DNA of 64,000 bases, taken from the NCBI RefSeq assembly GCF_049994355.1, contig NZ_CP188257.1:2356001-2420000 (forward strand). Direction: 5' to 3'. The notes beneath the pieces are model-generated. The model was given only the letters and a program-made list of their open reading frames with translations. It was not told where the DNA came from and did not search any database. The DNA comes from Angustibacter sp049994355 (lineage in GTDB: Bacteria; Actinomycetota; Actinomycetes; Actinomycetales; Angustibacteraceae). The position numbers and the translations under genes were made by a program. Positions 15,054 to 23,511 of this stretch are shown here, piece by piece (within the stretch, counting starts at the first letter, position 1; the number at the start of each line of letters is the position of its first letter).

Positions 15054-16427
15054 TCAGGACGCCTGGCTCACGCTCGAGCAGTTGAAGCCGCGCACCCGCA
15101 GCGCCGGCATCGCGACCCGCGGCAGGTAGTCGCCGAACTCGCGACCGAGCGTGCGAACCGTCGACCCGGCCGCCTCGATCCGGTCCAGCAGGTCCACCGG
15201 GGACTCGTTGAACCGGTAGTTGGTGACGGCGCCGACCACCTCGCCGTTCTCGACCTTGTAGACGCCGTCCCGGGTGAGCCCGGTCAGCAACAGGGTCTGC
15301 GGGTCGACCTCGCGGATGTACCACAGGCAGGTCATCAGCAGTCCGTCCTCGAGACCGGCGACCAGGTCCAGCGAGCTGCCCTGACCACCCTCGACCTCCA
15401 TCAGCAGGTTGTCGGTGAGCTGGGTGTCCGGGATGCCGGCCAGGGCGGCGGTGTGCCGCGTGGTGGGCAGGGCCGCCAGCGTGCCGTCCTGGATCCAGCT
15501 CTGCGCGGTAACCGGTAGGCCGTTGTCGAACACCGACGCGAAGGGGGAGCTGCCCCCGGTCAGTACCAGCGGAGCGGACTCCAGGCCCGGGGCGTGCGGG
15601 TCGCTGAACAGCCGCACCTTGCGACCGGACAGCCGGTCGCCCAGCCGCGTGCCACCGCCCTTGCGGCCGAACACCGAGCGTCCCTCGTGCGCGGAGCGCG
15701 CATCCGAGGACCAGCAGGCGTAGGTCATCAGGTCGGCGACGGCGGACGGCGGCAGCACCGTGTCGTAGCGCCCGGCGTCGAGCTCGACGCGGCGCGCCTG
15801 CCAGGCCAGCCGCTCGCTCACCTCGTCTGCGAGCGCGGCGACGTCGACCTCGGCCAGTGCTCGGGCCGCGGCACCGGCCCAGGCGGACCGGCTGCGCTGG
15901 TGCGACTTGCCGTTGAGCTGAACGGCGGCCGACGGCTGGGCGTGCCGGGCGCGCAGCCCGGTGCTGGAGGCCAGGTACGTGGTGTGCACGGTCTGCTCGG
16001 CGTACCCGAACAGCTCGCGCTCGCCGTCGCGGGCGTCCTGCATCGCCGCGCCGAGTCGTTCGGCCAGGGCGGCCAGGTCGGCTGCCCCGATCTCGGCCGG
16101 GAGGTCGCCGAACGAGTCGTCGGCGCCGCCTTGCACGAGCTCGGAGGCGTCCTCGGCCGGCGAGGAGGCCCGCGCGGCCGCCTCGGCTTCGGCGACCAGA
16201 CCCACCACCGACGTCGCGTCGACGCCGCTGCGGCTGACGATGGCGACCCGGTCGCCGCCGTGCACCGAGATGATGGTGACGTCCTGCCCGCTGGTGATCC
16301 CGTTGGTGGTCAACGTGTTCGCGGCCCAGCGCAGGTTGGCCTGGGCGCTGCTGCCGACCAGGACCAGGCAGGGGTTGGTGGCTGCGGCGAGGGCCCGCTC
16401 CGCCAGCTCTGCCGGGTGCGCGCTCAT
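15054..16427 (-). CDS. tldE: TldE/PmbA-like subunit of TldD/E peptidase
   Basis: 457 residues of the U62 family without the HExxxH metal site, as expected for the non-catalytic partner TldE. Recognisable blocks include GITSGQDVTIISVHGGDRVA early on and TGLTRDGVYKVENGEVVGAVTNYRFNES near the C-terminus. TldD and TldE form a heterodimeric protease that degrades or processes unfolded and modified peptides. The ATG at 16427 overlaps the tldD stop (ATGA), so the two are co-translated. Confidence 0.9.
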   Translation of the reverse strand: MSAHPAELAERALAAATNPCLVLVGSSAQANLRWAANTLTTNGITSGQDVTIISVHGGDRVAIVSRSGVDATSVVGLVAEAEAAARASSPAEDASELVQGGADDSFGDLPAEIGAADLAALAERLGAAMQDARDGERELFGYAEQTVHTTYLASSTGLRARHAQPSAAVQLNGKSHQRSRSAWAGAAARALAEVDVAALADEVSERLAWQARRVELDAGRYDTVLPPSAVADLMTYACWSSDARSAHEGRSVFGRKGGGTRLGDRLSGRKVRLFSDPHAPGLESAPLVLTGGSSPFASVFDNGLPVTAQSWIQDGTLAALPTTRHTAALAGIPDTQLTDNLLMEVEGGQGSSLDLVAGLEDGLLMTCLWYIREVDPQTLLLTGLTRDGVYKVENGEVVGAVTNYRFNESPVDLLDRIEAAGSTVRTLGREFGDYLPRVAMPALRVRGFNCSSVSQAS

Positions 16428-17935
16428 GCCTGGCCCTCCTCGTTGGTGTTGAGTACTCGCACGCCGGAGAACAGCGCACTGGGGCAGCCGTGGCTGACCG
16501 CCGCCACCTGCCCGGGCTGCCCCTTGCCGCAGTTGAACGCCCCACCCATCACCCACGTCTGCGGGCCGCCGACGACCGACATCGAACCCCAGAAGTCGGT
16601 GGTGGTGGCCTGGTAGGCGAGGTCCTTGACCATGCCGGCCAGCCGGCCGTTCTCGATCCGGTAGAAGCGCTGGCCGGTGAACTGGAAATTGTACCGTTGC
16701 ATGTCGATCGACCAGGAGCGGTCGCCGATCACGTAGATGCCACGCTCGACGCCGGCGATGATCTCTTCGGTGGAAGGGCCGTCCGGGGCCGGTTGCAGGC
16801 TCACGTTGGCCATCCGCTGGATCGGCACGTGCGTGAACGAGTCGGCGAACGCGCACCCGTTGGACCGCTCGGCGCCGGTCAGCCGCGCGATCCGCCGGTC
16901 GAGCTGGTAGCCGACCAGCGTGCCGTCCTTGACGATGTCCCACGAGCCGGTGGCCACACCCTCGTCGTCCCAGCCGACCGTGGACAGGCCGTGCTCGACG
17001 TCGCGGTCACCGGTGACGTTCATCAGCGGCGTGCCGTACCTGAGGGTGCCGAGCTTGTCCGGTGTGGCGAACGACATACCGGCGTAGGCGGCCTCGTAGC
17101 CCAGGGCGCGGTCCAGCTCGGTGGCGTGCCCGATGGACTCGTGGATGGTCAGCCACAGGTTGCTCGGGTCGATGACCAGGTCGTAGCGGCCCGCCTCGAC
17201 GGAGGGGGCCTTGAGCTTCTCGATGGCCAGCCCGGGCAGCGCCTCGAGCTCCTCCGCCCAGGCCCAGGCGCCGTCCGCCGCGGTGCCGACCACGTACTCC
17301 CAACCCCGGCCGACCGGGGGAGCCAGCGTGCGCATGGTCTCCATGCCCTCGCTGGTGACGACCACGCCGGTCAGCTGCGGCTGTAGCCGGACCCGTTGCT
17401 GGGTGGTCGCCGTACCGTTGAGGTCGGCGTAGAACTTCTGCTCCTTCACTGCGTCGAAGGAGGCGTCCACGTGGTTCAGGCCGGCGTCCAGCAGCTGGTG
17501 GGACCACTGCGTGAAGACCTCGGCCTTGTCGGCCTCCGGCACGTCGAACGGGTCGAGCGCGTACGAGGAGACCCACTCGCCGACGTGTGCCGGCTCAGGT
17601 GCCAGCTCGACCCGCTCGGTCGCCAGCGGCCGGGAGACCCGGGCCAGCTCGACGGCCCGCTCGGCCGCCTGCGCGGCGGCTGCGGGGGTGAGGTCGGCGG
17701 CGGCCGAGAAGCCCCACGTACCGTCGACCACGACCCGCACGGCCAACCCGCTGTCGGTGCTGTCGCCACCGCCGGAGCGTTGCGCGTCGTGCAGCCGCAG
17801 GCTCGCGCTGCGCACCCGCTCGACCCGAAGGTCGGCGTGCTCGGCACCGAGCTCACGGGCGCGCTGCAGCGCAGCATCGGCCAGGCCGCTCAGCGGCAGG
17901 TCACGGAAGTCGTCGTCCACTCGATCGCGGGTCAC
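16424..17935 (-). CDS. tldD: TldD-like zinc metalloprotease subunit
   Basis: 503 residues with the zinc-binding HESIGH motif (residues 265-270, HExxxH) in WLTIHESIGHATELDRALGY, and the downstream third-ligand region FNCGKGQPGQ near the end. It is the catalytic partner of TldE; in characterised systems the pair cleaves leader or unstructured peptides such as microcin B17 precursors. There is no RiPP-like precursor or modifying enzyme nearby, so a housekeeping peptide-turnover role is more likely here. It is the first gene of a two-gene operon with a leaderless promoter. Confidence 0.92.
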   Translation of the reverse strand: MTRDRVDDDFRDLPLSGLADAALQRARELGAEHADLRVERVRSASLRLHDAQRSGGGDSTDSGLAVRVVVDGTWGFSAAADLTPAAAAQAAERAVELARVSRPLATERVELAPEPAHVGEWVSSYALDPFDVPEADKAEVFTQWSHQLLDAGLNHVDASFDAVKEQKFYADLNGTATTQQRVRLQPQLTGVVVTSEGMETMRTLAPPVGRGWEYVVGTAADGAWAWAEELEALPGLAIEKLKAPSVEAGRYDLVIDPSNLWLTIHESIGHATELDRALGYEAAYAGMSFATPDKLGTLRYGTPLMNVTGDRDVEHGLSTVGWDDEGVATGSWDIVKDGTLVGYQLDRRIARLTGAERSNGCAFADSFTHVPIQRMANVSLQPAPDGPSTEEIIAGVERGIYVIGDRSWSIDMQRYNFQFTGQRFYRIENGRLAGMVKDLAYQATTTDFWGSMSVVGGPQTWVMGGAFNCGKGQPGQVAAVSHGCPSALFSGVRVLNTNEEGQA

Positions 17936-17941
17936 CCGGCG

Positions 17942-17947
17942 ACCCTA
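17942..17947 (-). promoter_or_regulatory. Leaderless -10 hexamer for tldD
   Basis: Minus-strand TAGGGT, 6 nt, then GTG at 17935. Confidence 0.55.
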
Positions 17948-17998
17948 CCCAGGCGCACCGACGGACGGGCACAGATATCCGGGCGTGCCGCGACGCGA

Positions 17999-18004
17999 TA
18001 GCGT
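17999..18004 (+). promoter_or_regulatory. Leaderless -10 hexamer for fabG
   Basis: TAGCGT followed by 7 nt and the ATG at 18012; divergent from the tldD promoter. Confidence 0.55.
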
Positions 18005-18011
18005 CCCCCGC

Positions 18012-18764
18012 ATGAGTTCGCAGACCACAGACCAGGGCGCCCCGAGCGGGCGAAGCGTGCTGGTGACCGGCGGCAACCGCGGCATCGGGCTGGCCATCGC
18101 GCGGGCGTTGGCGTCGGCCGGAGACCGGGTGGCGATCACCAGCCGGTCCGGCGAGGTCCCTACCGAGCTGGCCGACCTGGGCGTGATCGCGGTCCGCTGC
18201 GACATCACCGACACCGAAGCAGTTGACGCCGCGTTCACCGAGGTCGAGGCGACGAACGGTCCGGTGGAGGTGCTGATCGCCAACGCTGGCATCACCAAGG
18301 ACACGCTCCTGATGCGGATGAGCGACGACGACTTCACCCAGGTGCTGGACACCAACCTGACCGGCGCCTTCCGTTGCGTGCGCCGGGCCAGCAAGGGGAT
18401 GATCCGGCTGCGTCGGGGGCGGATCGTGCTGGTCTCCAGCGTGGTCGGGCTGTACGGCTCGCCGGGGCAGGTCAACTACGCGTCGAGCAAAGCCGGACTC
18501 GTCGGGCTGGCCCGGTCGGTCACGCGTGAGCTGGGCGGCCGCGGCATCACCGCCAACGTCGTCGCGCCGGGTTTCGTGCAGACCGACATGACGGCGGCGC
18601 TGCCTGAGGCCCAGCAGCAGGCCTACCTGTCCGCCATCCCGGCCGGCCGGTTCGCGACCGCGGACGAGATCGCCGGGGTCGTCCGGTTCGTGGCCTCGGA
18701 CGAGGCCGGCTACATCAGCGGCGCCGTAGTGCCGGTCGACGGCGGCCTGGGTATGGGCCACTAG
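18012..18764 (+). CDS. fabG: 3-oxoacyl-ACP reductase FabG-like SDR
   Basis: 250 residues with a canonical SDR active site: TGGNRGIG cofactor loop, NAGITKD, Ser of LVSSVVG (about 142) and Tyr156 in YASSK. The C-terminus PVDGGLGMGH is typical of FabG/MabA, which reduces beta-ketoacyl-ACP with NADPH in type II fatty acid synthesis. There is no inhA-like gene next to it. It ends at a CTAG that also carries the stop of the convergent cyclase gene. Confidence 0.88.
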   Translation: MSSQTTDQGAPSGRSVLVTGGNRGIGLAIARALASAGDRVAITSRSGEVPTELADLGVIAVRCDITDTEAVDAAFTEVEATNGPVEVLIANAGITKDTLLMRMSDDDFTQVLDTNLTGAFRCVRRASKGMIRLRRGRIVLVSSVVGLYGSPGQVNYASSKAGLVGLARSVTRELGGRGITANVVAPGFVQTDMTAALPEAQQQAYLSAIPAGRFATADEIAGVVRFVASDEAGYISGAVVPVDGGLGMGH

Positions 18765-21700
18765 TCACCGGCGAGCAGTCCCCGGTTCGCTGACGTCGCG
18801 AGGAACTGCGCGGCCAGCTGTTCGTCCCCGATCGCCGCCGCGCGGTCGGCGACGTAGCGTGCGGCTCGCTCGCGGACGTCGTCCGCCCGCCCGTCGTGCA
18901 AGGCAACGAGGACCTCACAGCAGGTCTGCAGCACGGCCGTAGGGCGCGCACTCCCTGTCAGGCCGGGGACGTCGAGGTGAGGCAGCAACTGCTCGACCAC
19001 GGCGAGCGACTCATCCAAGCGTCCGCGACGCAGCGCGACCCAGGCCGAGCCAGCCAAGCACTCACGCCGTGCCGCGGCCATCTCGAGCCCGGCGTAGACC
19101 TGCGCTCCAGCGTCGAACGCAGCTGCCGACTCGTCCAGGTCGCCCTGCAGCCGTGCCAGGTAGCCCTGGGCCGCGTCGGCGTGCCCGGTCTCCAGCGAAG
19201 ATGCCGCCTGCCCCGCCGCCTCCCGCGCGGCACGCAGCAGCTCAGCAGCCTCCTCCAGACGTCCTTCCTCCATCGCCACGTACCCGAGGCGAACCAGAGA
19301 GTCCGCCTGGATCGGCCACGACTCGAGGTGCACGCCGATGTCCAGCGCCTGGTTCAGCTGGTCCACGGCCTCGGCCCAACGCCCCAGTGCCATGGCGATC
19401 TGTCCGAGAAGGTTGAGGTTCGTCGCCGAGGACTCCTGGTCCTCGATCTGCAACGACAGTGCCACCGACTGCTGGCACCAGTCGCGGGCGGCCGCCAGCT
19501 CTCCCTGCTCGAAGGAGATGCTCGCGAGATTGCCGAGCGCGATCGCCTCTCGGTACCGATGTCCCGAGGCACGAAAGATCGGCAACGTCTCCTCGAGGCA
19601 GGCCCTGGCTTCCGCGTAGCGACCCTGCAGGAAGTAGGTCGTGGCGAAGTGCGCCAGGGTGACGCTCTGCGCGTCGGCGTCGCCGTCCTGGCGTTGCACG
19701 GCGAGGGCATCCTCGGCCAGTCGTTCGGCCGCGGCGTAGTCGCCCTCGTTGTTCGCCAGCAGGGACAGGTAACGCAGGGTCTCGCCCTCGAGTCGGCGCG
19801 CGCCAAGATCTCGACTGGCTGCCAGCGCACGGGCCAGGACGGTGTAGGACCCGGCGTTGTCTCCTTCCCAGGCGAGCGCCTTGCCCCACCAGAGCAGCGC
19901 GTCCGCCTCATCTGCGGCGAGGCCGGCCGCTGCCGCACGCTCGGTCGCCGTTCGAGCCCAGGAGACGGCCTGCCCGTAGTCGCTGCGCGCGAAGGCCCAC
20001 GCCGATCGCGCCAGGAGCCAGCGGACCTCGCGGCCGATGTCGTCCGACGGGATGCTCTCGCCCATGGCCGTGAGGTCCGCCAGCTGCTGTTCGCGGGCGC
20101 CTTGGCGGTCGTGCACCTGCTGACGGAGTGCCAGCAGGTCGAAGCGCGGCGCTGACTGGCCCTCGCGTACGGTCTGCAGCCCGCGGCTCAACAGTCGGGT
20201 CGCTTCGGCGAGGGCGTGCACGGACGAGGCCTGTGCGCCCGCGCGCAGGTACCACTGAGTGCAGGCCGGGTCGCCGGCCTGGTCGTAATGCTCGGCCACG
20301 AGGGCCGCGAACTCGTCTGCGCGCTGGTTGCGCTCGCACACGTCGACCAGCCAGCGGGCGACGAGTCCGTGGTAGGCGGCTCGCTGTGATCGCAGCACGC
20401 TGTCATAGGCCACGTCCCGAAACAGCGCGTGCTTGAAGAGGAACTCGTGGGTCCGGTCGAACGCGGACAGCTCGCGCTCGAAAACGAGCTCTCGTCGGCG
20501 CAGTCGCTCCAGGTTCTGCGCGGTGTCGGCCTCAGAGACGGAGTTGTCCGGCCCGCCACCGAGCCGACGAACCGCGTCGTCCCAGAAGACCCGCCCGATC
20601 ACGGAGGCCCGCTGCAGCACCCGGCGTTCCGGGCCGGAAAGGGCGTCCAACCGTGACTGCAGGACGCCCTTCAACGTCGACGGGACGGCCAGCGACCCGA
20701 TCCGTTCGGCGGCTGCGCTCCAGCGATCCGGGCCGGGCACGATCACGCGGGCGTCGATCAGCCAGGTGACCAGCTCCTCGATGTAGAAGGGGTTGCCTTC
20801 GGCTGAGTCGACGACCAGCCGGACCACCTCCTCCGGAACCTCGTCCACCTTCTGCAGGAGCTCGCCCACCAGCTGTCGGCTGTGTCGACGGGACAACGGC
20901 TCCAACCCAATCCTGCTGTGCTGGTCCAGACCTTCGCCCCAGTGCGGCCGCACCTCCAGGAGCGATGGGCGCGCCGTCGCGACCACCAGGACAGGGGCAG
21001 CGCGCAACCGGACGTCGGCGGCGTCGAGCCAACGCAGCGAGCCGTCGTCCGCCCAGTGCAGGTCTTCGAGAAGGATGATCACCGGGGCTGTGGTGGCGAG
21101 CCGGGCGAAGTACTCGGCGAGCAGGTTGGTTCCCTGCTCGCGCAGGGACTGCGGATCCCTGGGCAACGCACTGTCGCCGCCCAGCTCGAACCCCAGCCAT
21201 GCCGCGACCACCTCGGCAGCGCGCCGGGCATCCTCACCATCGCCGAACGCGACCGCGGCGCCGCGCTGGCACTTGTCCCGAACGACCTGCGGCGGATCCG
21301 ACTCCTGGATGCCCAGCCGGGTGGCCATCAGGTCGCGCAGCAGGGCGCCCGGCACGTTCTCGGTGGACGGCGTGGCGCGACCGCGGAACCACCACACGTT
21401 GTCAGAGCGCTGGCCGAGCCAGTGGTCGAAGTCGAGCAGCAGGCGGCTCTTGCCGACCCCGGCGTCCCCGACGATGGTGACGACCTGCCAACGCTGGTCC
21501 TCGACGACGTCCAGCAGCCGCTCCTGCAGGTCGCGCAGCTCGGGCTCTCGCCCGACCGTCGCGCTGTCGACTCCTTCGATGCCACCGGCCCGGTCCAGCT
21601 GGAAGCCGTGCGGCCGTTCGGCCAGCACGTGGTAGCCGTCAACGGGCGACTCGATGCCCTTGAGCCGGAGTCCGGGCGCGGGCTCGAAGGTGAACCAGCC

Positions 21701-22351
21701 CCGCACCTGCCGATACGTCTCGACGGACAGCAGGATCCCGTCGACCGCGGCGGCTCCCTGCAGGCGGCTGGCTCGGTTGACGGTCGGGCCCACCGCCACG
21801 AACTCGTGTCCGGGCCGTTCCTCGAGGGTGCTCACCACGACGTCGCCGGTGTCGATCCCCACGCGCATCCTCAGCCGGAGCCCGTGTCGGGCCTCGAGCT
21901 GCTCGTTGAGCTGGGCCAGCGCCCGACGCACCGCCAGCGTGCAGCGCACAGCCTGTCGGGCGTCGTCCTCCCGGGACCGGTACAGGCCGAAGACAGCCAT
22001 GACGGCATCGCCGATGTACTTCTCGACTGTTCCGCCGGCCGCTGCGATGGCCTCGCGCCAGCGGGCGAAGTAGGCACCAAGCACCTCGCGGGTGTCCTCG
22101 GGATCGAGGACGCCGGACAGCACGGTGAAGTCGACCAGGTCGGCGAAGACGACGGTGACGAGCTTGCGCTGCTCGACGCCGCCCCGGACGAGCGCGGCCT
22201 CGCGCTTGGCAACCAGCGGCTGCAGCGCGGTGTCCACGACGTCGTCGCCGAGCAGGGCTCGTTGAGCCTGCAGAGCGGCGATGGCGCGGTCGACCGACGC
22301 CAGTGCCTCGGGGTCGGCCGCGGCGGTCTCGCCGGCACCCGGGGTCGTCAT
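18761..22351 (-). CDS. Class III nucleotidyl cyclase fused to STAND-type ATPase and TPRs
   Basis: 1196 residues from the ATG at 22351. Residues about 60-240 form a class III cyclase domain: metal-binding Asp in VFADLVDFT, Lys and second Asp in VEKYIGDAVMAVFG, and the transition-state Asn/Arg in TVNRASRLQ. The residue before TVN is Pro rather than the common Asp, so nucleotide preference is uncertain. Residues about 270-650 are an AAA/NB-ARC-like ATPase (Walker A GDAGVGKSR, Walker B IILLEDLHWAD). The remaining half is TPR-like sensor repeats. It is cytosolic. A GTG 9 bases upstream is possible, but the leaderless -10 favours the ATG. It is divergent from a cyclic-nucleotide-binding gene, a likely effector. 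Confidence 0.9.
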   Translation of the reverse strand: MTTPGAGETAAADPEALASVDRAIAALQAQRALLGDDVVDTALQPLVAKREAALVRGGVEQRKLVTVVFADLVDFTVLSGVLDPEDTREVLGAYFARWREAIAAAGGTVEKYIGDAVMAVFGLYRSREDDARQAVRCTLAVRRALAQLNEQLEARHGLRLRMRVGIDTGDVVVSTLEERPGHEFVAVGPTVNRASRLQGAAAVDGILLSVETYRQVRGWFTFEPAPGLRLKGIESPVDGYHVLAERPHGFQLDRAGGIEGVDSATVGREPELRDLQERLLDVVEDQRWQVVTIVGDAGVGKSRLLLDFDHWLGQRSDNVWWFRGRATPSTENVPGALLRDLMATRLGIQESDPPQVVRDKCQRGAAVAFGDGEDARRAAEVVAAWLGFELGGDSALPRDPQSLREQGTNLLAEYFARLATTAPVIILLEDLHWADDGSLRWLDAADVRLRAAPVLVVATARPSLLEVRPHWGEGLDQHSRIGLEPLSRRHSRQLVGELLQKVDEVPEEVVRLVVDSAEGNPFYIEELVTWLIDARVIVPGPDRWSAAAERIGSLAVPSTLKGVLQSRLDALSGPERRVLQRASVIGRVFWDDAVRRLGGGPDNSVSEADTAQNLERLRRRELVFERELSAFDRTHEFLFKHALFRDVAYDSVLRSQRAAYHGLVARWLVDVCERNQRADEFAALVAEHYDQAGDPACTQWYLRAGAQASSVHALAEATRLLSRGLQTVREGQSAPRFDLLALRQQVHDRQGAREQQLADLTAMGESIPSDDIGREVRWLLARSAWAFARSDYGQAVSWARTATERAAAAGLAADEADALLWWGKALAWEGDNAGSYTVLARALAASRDLGARRLEGETLRYLSLLANNEGDYAAAERLAEDALAVQRQDGDADAQSVTLAHFATTYFLQGRYAEARACLEETLPIFRASGHRYREAIALGNLASISFEQGELAAARDWCQQSVALSLQIEDQESSATNLNLLGQIAMALGRWAEAVDQLNQALDIGVHLESWPIQADSLVRLGYVAMEEGRLEEAAELLRAAREAAGQAASSLETGHADAAQGYLARLQGDLDESAAAFDAGAQVYAGLEMAAARRECLAGSAWVALRRGRLDESLAVVEQLLPHLDVPGLTGSARPTAVLQTCCEVLVALHDGRADDVRERAARYVADRAAAIGDEQLAAQFLATSANRGLLAGD

Positions 22352-22358
22352 GGCGCCC

Positions 22359-22364
22359 ACCGTA
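22359..22364 (-). promoter_or_regulatory. Leaderless -10 hexamer for the cyclase gene
   Basis: Minus-strand TACGGT, 7 nt, then ATG at 22351. Confidence 0.5.
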
Positions 22365-22476
22365 GGACCGATCGCACGCTCGCGAGGGTGGAATTCGTCG
22401 ACGCGAACTTGCCCGTTCGTCAGCGGCTCCGCGCGCTGTGGTCTTCAATGACTCGTGCCGGTCCAGGGAGGCGAGC

Positions 22477-23502
22477 ATGCGCGTCGAAGCGACCGCGACC
22501 ACCGTGTCGTGGATTCCGTCCGAGTCCGTGTCCGGGCCGTTGCGCCGCAGCTTCGACATCGGGCTCTCCCACTACGATCCGCCGCCGCCAGAGCTGTTGT
22601 CCGGCGCGGCTGCGGTTCATGAGCTCCGTCGTGCTGATCGCCTGCGGTTCGCGAACGTGCTGTCGGTGTGGGCTGACCTTGAGGATGGTGCGGTGCTGGG
22701 TGCGGGCGTGGATCCCGCTGCCGGGCTCGTGATGGGTTCGACGACCATGAGGATGGCGGGGATCGGCGCGACGTTCCGAGCCGTCCGCCTGCCGGTGCTG
22801 CGGGCCGAGCCCGAACTGGTCGAGGACGGCGTCCGCTTCGTGCAGACCGTCGGCGGCCGTACGGCCGCGCCGCTGCCGAGGCCGGTGCCCCACCCGCCGT
22901 TCGTGCGCTGGACTGCCCCCCTCGTGTGGACGACCCTGGCCATCACCGTCCATCGGGACGGGAGCCATGTGATCGAGCTGGCCGGCGCGAGTGCCTTTCC
23001 CCGGCACTGGCTGTACGGCGACGACGGGCGGCTCGCGGGCAAGAGTGGGCTCACGGACATGAACGAGTGGGCCAAGCACTCCTTCGGCACCCGCACCCCC
23101 TGGGGTGAGCAGGACTCCCGGGCCCTGGTCGCCGCCGCCGAGAGCGACCTGGAGCGGCAGATGTCCGGCGAGATCATGCGTGCCGGCCAGCGACCCCGGG
23201 TCCGCCGACTGCGCGCGGGAGAAGTGCTCACCAGGCAGGGCGAGCTTGGCGACGAGCTGTACCTGCTGCTGGACGGGGTGTTGTCCGTGGACGTCGACGG
23301 CCGGGCGGTCGCCGAGGTAGGGCCGGGAGCGGTGCTGGGCGAGCGTGCCCTGCTGGAGCAAGGCAGGCGGACGTCGACCCTGACCGCGGTCACCCCCGTG
23401 CGCGTCGCCGTCGCGCCGGGCGAGGCCGTCGACGTGCAGCGGTTGACCGACCTGGCTCGATCGCACCGACGCGAGGAGTCAGTGCCCGATCCGGGCCACT
23501 AG
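22477..23502 (+). CDS. Cyclic-nucleotide-binding-domain protein with unknown N-terminal domain
   Basis: 341 residues; the ATG at 22477 follows a strong AGGGAGG site. Residues about 1-225 form an unrecognised mostly-beta domain with the conserved-looking segment AFPRHWLYGDDGRLAGKSGL. Residues about 235-325 are a CNB/CAP-effector domain (GEVLTRQGELGDELYLLLDG, then a phosphate-binding cassette GPGAVLGERALLEQGRRTST with the Glu and Arg used for cAMP binding). No helix-turn-helix follows, so it is not a CRP-type transcription factor. Its position opposite the cyclase gene suggests that it senses the product of that enzyme; this is inference. Confidence 0.85.
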   Translation: MRVEATATTVSWIPSESVSGPLRRSFDIGLSHYDPPPPELLSGAAAVHELRRADRLRFANVLSVWADLEDGAVLGAGVDPAAGLVMGSTTMRMAGIGATFRAVRLPVLRAEPELVEDGVRFVQTVGGRTAAPLPRPVPHPPFVRWTAPLVWTTLAITVHRDGSHVIELAGASAFPRHWLYGDDGRLAGKSGLTDMNEWAKHSFGTRTPWGEQDSRALVAAAESDLERQMSGEIMRAGQRPRVRRLRAGEVLTRQGELGDELYLLLDGVLSVDVDGRAVAEVGPGAVLGERALLEQGRRTSTLTAVTPVRVAVAPGEAVDVQRLTDLARSHRREESVPDPGH

Positions 23503-23505
23503 AGT
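23500..23505 (+). promoter_or_regulatory. Leaderless -10 hexamer for the Mur ligase-TPR gene
   Basis: TAGAGT, 6 nt, ATG at 23512. The hexamer includes the TAG stop of the preceding gene. Confidence 0.5.
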
Positions 23506-23511
23506 CCGGGC

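Noticed and set aside
15054..17935. RiPP biosynthetic cluster
   Set aside because: TldD/E alone is not enough; no precursor, cyclase, YcaO, LanM or exporter dedicated to a peptide is adjacent.
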